From: an uncultured Clostridia bacterium
GTDB lineage: Bacteria; Bacillota; Clostridia; Lachnospirales; Anaerotignaceae
Assembly (NCBI GenBank): GCA_944379995.1
Contig: CALWGF010000001.1
Coordinates: 225,006 to 289,005 of the forward strand
Direction of reading: 5' to 3'
DNA: 64,000 nucleotides
Below the pieces are notes generated by a model, which saw only the letters and a list, made by a program, of their open reading frames with translations, was not told where the DNA came from and did no database searches. The stretch's first letter is position 1. Every line of letters starts with the position of its first letter. Positions 61,554-64,000 of this stretch are shown here, one piece after another. The position numbers and the translations under genes are program-made.

Positions 61554-61808
61554 GTGATTAAATTTGAATGTATAAATGATGAAACTATTTTTAAAGCTGA
61601 AGGTGATACAGAGAAAATAGTAGCTCAAAGTATAAGATTTGTATTAAAGTTATCTGACTTTATAAATGAAAGAGAAAAAAATATTGAATCACAAGAAGCC
61701 TTTAAAAAGCTATTTATCATATTGGCAGAAAAGATTTTAAGTAATGGTGTTCAAGAAACAGTTGAATTAATAAAAGAAATGATAAAGAAAGAGGCTGAAA
61801 AATTATGA
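61554..61808 (+). CDS. Small protein, likely related to the previous gene
   Basis: 84 residues with a GTG start after AGGAGAGG. MIKFECINDETIFKAEGDTEK resembles MIEFKMKDGKSKFQVEGNP at the start of the previous protein, suggesting tandem duplication. Ends with an ATGA overlap to the next small gene. Confidence 0.6.
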   Translation: MIKFECINDETIFKAEGDTEKIVAQSIRFVLKLSDFINEREKNIESQEAFKKLFIILAEKILSNGVQETVELIKEMIKKEAEKL

Positions 61809-61930
61809 ACAATAAAAGAGAATTTCTTATTAAATACTTAGAAGAAAATTACAACATATATAGTAGTGAAGAATTAGAAAGAGAACTTAAAAACATAGTT
61901 CCTATAAATATGGCTATTTTAACAAAATAG
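61805..61930 (+). CDS. Very small ORF coupled by ATGA overlap
   Basis: 41 residues (MNNKREFLIKYLEENYNIYS...). The ATG overlaps the previous stop by four bases, the usual sign of translational coupling. Unknown. Confidence 0.5.
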   Translation: MNNKREFLIKYLEENYNIYSSEELERELKNIVPINMAILTK

Positions 61931-61942
61931 GGGGAATTTACA

Positions 61943-62098
61943 ATGATAAGAAGATTTAAAGTGAAAAAAACATTTTATGATGATATGCCTATTGAACGTA
62001 TAGAAGAATTATATCGTATTGGAATGTTAAGACAAGGCTTGCTCTGTGAGAATGGAAAAGCAACAGGAATGTATTTCAAAGAAGACAAAGAATTATGA
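61943..62098 (+). CDS. Very small ORF, unknown
   Basis: 51 residues (MIRRFKVKKTFYDDMPIERI, later LLCENGKATGMYFKEDKE). Start follows TAGGGGG; ends in an ATGA overlap with the next gene. Not recognised. Confidence 0.5.
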   Translation: MIRRFKVKKTFYDDMPIERIEELYRIGMLRQGLLCENGKATGMYFKEDKEL

Positions 62099-62337
62099 AA
62101 AAAATAATTGAAATTTTAGAACTTTGTATTGAAATAAATAAAATAAGCTCTGTACCGGATATTGTGTTTGAGCTAGACACAAGAAAAAAATCCATAGAGA
62201 TAAGAATATTCCCAAAAGGGTGGGAACAATTCCAAAACGGTAACAGAGCTGACTATATTATATCAGATTTTGAAGATAATAAAAGACTAAATTTAATAAT
62301 ACATAAATTAATTGTGTTGAAAGAACAAGTTGGGTGA
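62095..62337 (+). CDS. Small protein, unknown
   Basis: 80 residues, N-terminal helix then SIEIRIFPKGWEQFQNGNRADYI and a C-terminal helix. ATGA-coupled to the previous gene. Not recognised. Confidence 0.55.
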   Translation: MKKIIEILELCIEINKISSVPDIVFELDTRKKSIEIRIFPKGWEQFQNGNRADYIISDFEDNKRLNLIIHKLIVLKEQVG

Positions 62338-62341
62338 TTAA

Positions 62342-62647
62342 ATGAAAGGAAGTCATACTGTAAGTATATTACAAGGCAAAGAAAAATGTTGCTATATAAC
62401 AGGTAACAGAGGAATATTACATAAGCATCATATTTACCATGGTACAGGACTTAGAAAAATATCAGATAAATATGGTTTTTGGTGTTACTTAATACCAGAA
62501 TTACATAATTGTTCAGCTCAGGGAGTTCACGGACGTGACGGAGCAGAACTTGACAGAAGGCTAAAATCTGAATGTCAAAGGAAATTTGAAGAAGAACATA
62601 GCAGGGAAGAATTTATGAAAATCATAGGAAGAAACTATTTAGATTGA
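62342..62647 (+). CDS. HNH-like phage-type nuclease candidate
   Basis: 101 residues. CCYITGNRGILHKHHIYHGTG (~16-36), then LIPELHNCSAQGVHGRDGAELDRRLKSECQRKF (~50-82). The Cys, the HKHH and the later His residues recall a degenerate HNH/zinc fold as in small phage recombination nucleases. Many Clostridial phage islands carry such a protein. Catalysis is inference. Confidence 0.55.
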   Translation: MKGSHTVSILQGKEKCCYITGNRGILHKHHIYHGTGLRKISDKYGFWCYLIPELHNCSAQGVHGRDGAELDRRLKSECQRKFEEEHSREEFMKIIGRNYLD

Positions 62648-62659
62648 AAGGTGAAAAAA

Positions 62660-63070
62660 GTGGGTTACAGGAGCAGTAAGAATAAAACCGATTATATCCT
62701 TAAAGAAATTAATAAGAACTATATAACAGAGTCAAGAACAATAAGAAATTTAATGGGAATGAACTCTGAAGAAGTAAAAATGAGTATTGAAAACCTTATT
62801 AAATCCCAAGACAAAAATTTTGAAACTATCATAAGAAAAATTGTAAATATGCAGAATGATATTAAAAGTATTAGTTATGATGTAAAAGCCATTAAAGATA
62901 AAGAGCAAAAACATTATGATGAAACAATTAAAAGACTTAAAAAAATAGAGCTCATAACAATAGAAAAATCTGATGATGCCAATAGCATTATAAAAAACCT
63001 TAGTAAAACGGTAGTAGCTTTATTAATAGTTATAACTGTATTGACAATATGTGTCAATTTTGGAATTTAA
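62660..63070 (+). CDS. Coiled-coil protein with C-terminal membrane anchor
   Basis: 136 residues, GTG start at 62660 after AAAGGTG (the frame also has a GTG at 62651 within that site). Long helical region with heptads (IIRKIVNMQNDIKSISYDVKAIKDKEQKHYDETIKRLKKI) and a C-terminal membrane helix (~117-133, VVALLIVITVLTICVNF). The N-terminus (TDYILKEINKNYITESRTIRNLMGMNSEEV) may be a small DNA-binding or wHTH part. Unknown function. Confidence 0.6.
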   Translation: MGYRSSKNKTDYILKEINKNYITESRTIRNLMGMNSEEVKMSIENLIKSQDKNFETIIRKIVNMQNDIKSISYDVKAIKDKEQKHYDETIKRLKKIELITIEKSDDANSIIKNLSKTVVALLIVITVLTICVNFGI

Positions 63071-63107
63071 AAAAACTGACAAAAATTTACAATTTAATAA
63101 TTATTTA

Positions 63108-63158
63108 AGCCTGTTCCTTATGGGACAGGCTAATTTTAGACCTTGGGCAGATGTGCCC
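63108..63158 (+). promoter_or_regulatory. Two hairpins before rep (terminator or leader/origin)
   Basis: AGCCTGTTCC / GGGACAGGCT with loop TTAT (63108-63131), then GGGCA-GATG-TGCCC (63145-63158), framed by GACCTT at 63139 and 63164. The T-run after the first is weak. In an element with an HUH Rep these could belong to an origin, or to a leader controlling rep. Confidence 0.4.
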
Positions 63159-63210
63159 TTTATGACCTTGTAATGGGTATTATCTTATAAACTATAAAGG
63201 GGAAATATGT

Positions 63211-64000
63211 ATGAAAAATTATATAAAAGAAAAAGTAATCTATTGTGGAGAAAGGTTTCTTGAAATAGATTTTATAAATACATATGGGAAAAAGAAAAGA
63301 GGTAGGGCAAAGAAAACATACATATCATCTCCCAAAATTAAAAAGTTAAATGATAAGAGAGCAAGAAGATATTTTATACAGTTGATTAATACAAATTTTG
63401 ATGATGATGATTTACATGTAACTTGTACATATGATAATGAAAGTATGCCACATAGTATAGAAGAAGCTGAAAGAGTAGTTAAAAATTTTATAAGAAGAAT
63501 ATCTCATAGAAGAAAGAAAAAAGGTCTTGAAAAAATAAAATACATAATTGTAACTGAATTTAAAGAGGTTGGAAAAGGAATACAAAAAATAAGACTTCAT
63601 CATCATATCATAATGAATAAAGGTTTAAGTAGAGATGAGGTTGAAGAACTTTGGAGATTGCCAAAAAGAAAAGGTGAAAAAGAGGGCAAGAAAATAGGAA
63701 GGGTTAATGCTGATAGACTTCAAACAGATGAATTTGGTTTAGAAGCAATAGCAAGATACCTTGCTAAAGACCCAGCAGGAAAAAAGAGATGGATTCCTTC
63801 AAGGAACTTGGATAAACCTGTAATGAAAGAAAAAGACAGCCGATTATCTGAAAGAGCTATTGAAAGAATTGCTCGTTGCCCTGATGAAAAAGATTTTTGG
63901 GAAAAGAGGTATCCGGGATATTTTTTTACAGAGTGTAGACCTGAATGGAATGAAGTTATAGGAAAGTGGAGTATATACGTAAAAATGAGGAGGTATAAAC
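63211..64000 (+). CDS. HUH-type rolling-circle replication initiator (3' end outside window)
   Basis: 263 visible residues, frame still open at 64000. ATG at 63211 after AAAGGGG. Rep motifs: I LHVTCTYDNE (~68-77), II IRLHHHIIMN (H130-x-H132, metal-binding HUH), III ARYLAKDP (Tyr183 nucleophile candidate, Lys186). It nicks one strand at an origin to start rolling-circle replication or strand transfer. A basic N-terminus and a downstream REKRYPGYFF-like tail follow the family. Not in the supplied longer ORFs because it lacks a stop in the window. Confidence 0.78.
   Translation, partial: MKNYIKEKVIYCGERFLEIDFINTYGKKKRGRAKKTYISSPKIKKLNDKRARRYFIQLINTNFDDDDLHVTCTYDNESMPHSIEEAERVVKNFIRRISHRRKKKGLEKIKYIIVTEFKEVGKGIQKIRLHHHIIMNKGLSRDEVEELWRLPKRKGEKEGKKIGRVNADRLQTDEFGLEAIARYLAKDPAGKKRWIPSRNLDKPVMKEKDSRLSERAIERIARCPDEKDFWEKRYPGYFFTECRPEWNEVIGKWSIYVKMRRYK

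Larger units (their letters stand above)
55598..64000. mobile_element. Left part of an integrated mobile element (IME/ICE- or phage-like)
   Basis: A large serine recombinase, repressor with divergent promoters, toxin-antitoxin-like pair, lipoprotein/surface cargo, many small overlapping genes, an HNH-like protein and an HUH Rep define one unit. It begins right after the queA terminator and runs past the window end. No terminase, capsid or conjugation gene is visible so far. The left attachment site was not located because the right end is missing. Confidence 0.8.

Overview
The window is AT-rich DNA from a low-GC Firmicute, most likely an anaerobic member of the Clostridia (Lachnospirales-like). 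This is inferred from AGGAGG-type ribosome binding sites with frequent TTG/GTG starts, two T-box leaders, a lysine and a tetrahydrofolate riboswitch, a CIRCE-controlled groESL operon, Feo iron uptake without siderophore genes, molybdenum hydroxylase purine catabolism, and SpoIID-, SdpR/SdpI- and DUF1836-type proteins. The species cannot be named from the sequence. No rRNA, tRNA or CRISPR array was seen.

Layout. 1-5.2 kb: the SRP/ribosome-maturation cluster ftsY-ylxM-ffh-rpsP-khpA-rimM-trmD, ending in a small secreted Cys/His/Asn-rich protein instead of the usual rplS. 5.2-7.7 kb: a DbpA-type DEAD-box helicase with a structured leader, and an XRE regulator fused to a desulfoferrodoxin-like domain. 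7.8-14.4 kb: purine uptake and oxidation (ModE-like regulator, NCS2 permease, P-loop NTPase, three-subunit xanthine dehydrogenase-type enzyme, MocA-like cytidylyltransferase), followed by a scar with gene remnants. 14.8-18.5 kb: a MarR regulator and the operon feoA-feoA-feoB-fur-FeoB-associated peptide. 19-23 kb: T-box(Phe)-pheST. 23-31.4 kb: small regulators, a PHP protein, an LRR / VWA-metallopeptidase / MoxR-ATPase operon, a polysaccharide deacetylase, lipoproteins and sdpR-sdpI. 31.5-43.3 kb: hemolysin III, T-box(Leu)-leuS, a dicarboxylate symporter, cutC, alaX, THF riboswitch-folT, and a lysine riboswitch followed by an alanine-dehydrogenase-like gene and an NhaC-type transporter. 43.5-55.6 kb: groESL, guaA, a secreted glycoside hydrolase-like protein, a nucleotidyltransferase, a BASS transporter, xpt, a SpoIID-type protein and queA.

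From 55.6 kb to the end lies the left part of an integrated mobile element: large serine recombinase, a YgiT/DUF4258 toxin-antitoxin-like pair, surface/lipoprotein cargo, a CI-like repressor with mirrored divergent promoters, a train of small early-type genes, an HNH-like protein and an HUH replication initiator that runs off the window. The right end is outside the window.

The most novel-looking signals are: (i) two copies of a ~220-bp intergenic element, about 19.5 kb apart, with at least five hairpins whose sequence differences often keep the pairing, one copy lying between two copies of a 27-bp terminator hairpin; (ii) a lysine riboswitch upstream of an alanine-dehydrogenase/PNT-family enzyme and an NhaC-family carrier; (iii) a ~76-bp promoter cassette with paired palindromes and 9-bp flanking direct repeats in front of ylxM-ffh; and (iv) a lipoprotein in the mobile element that is clearly paralogous to one in the chromosome 29 kb away.
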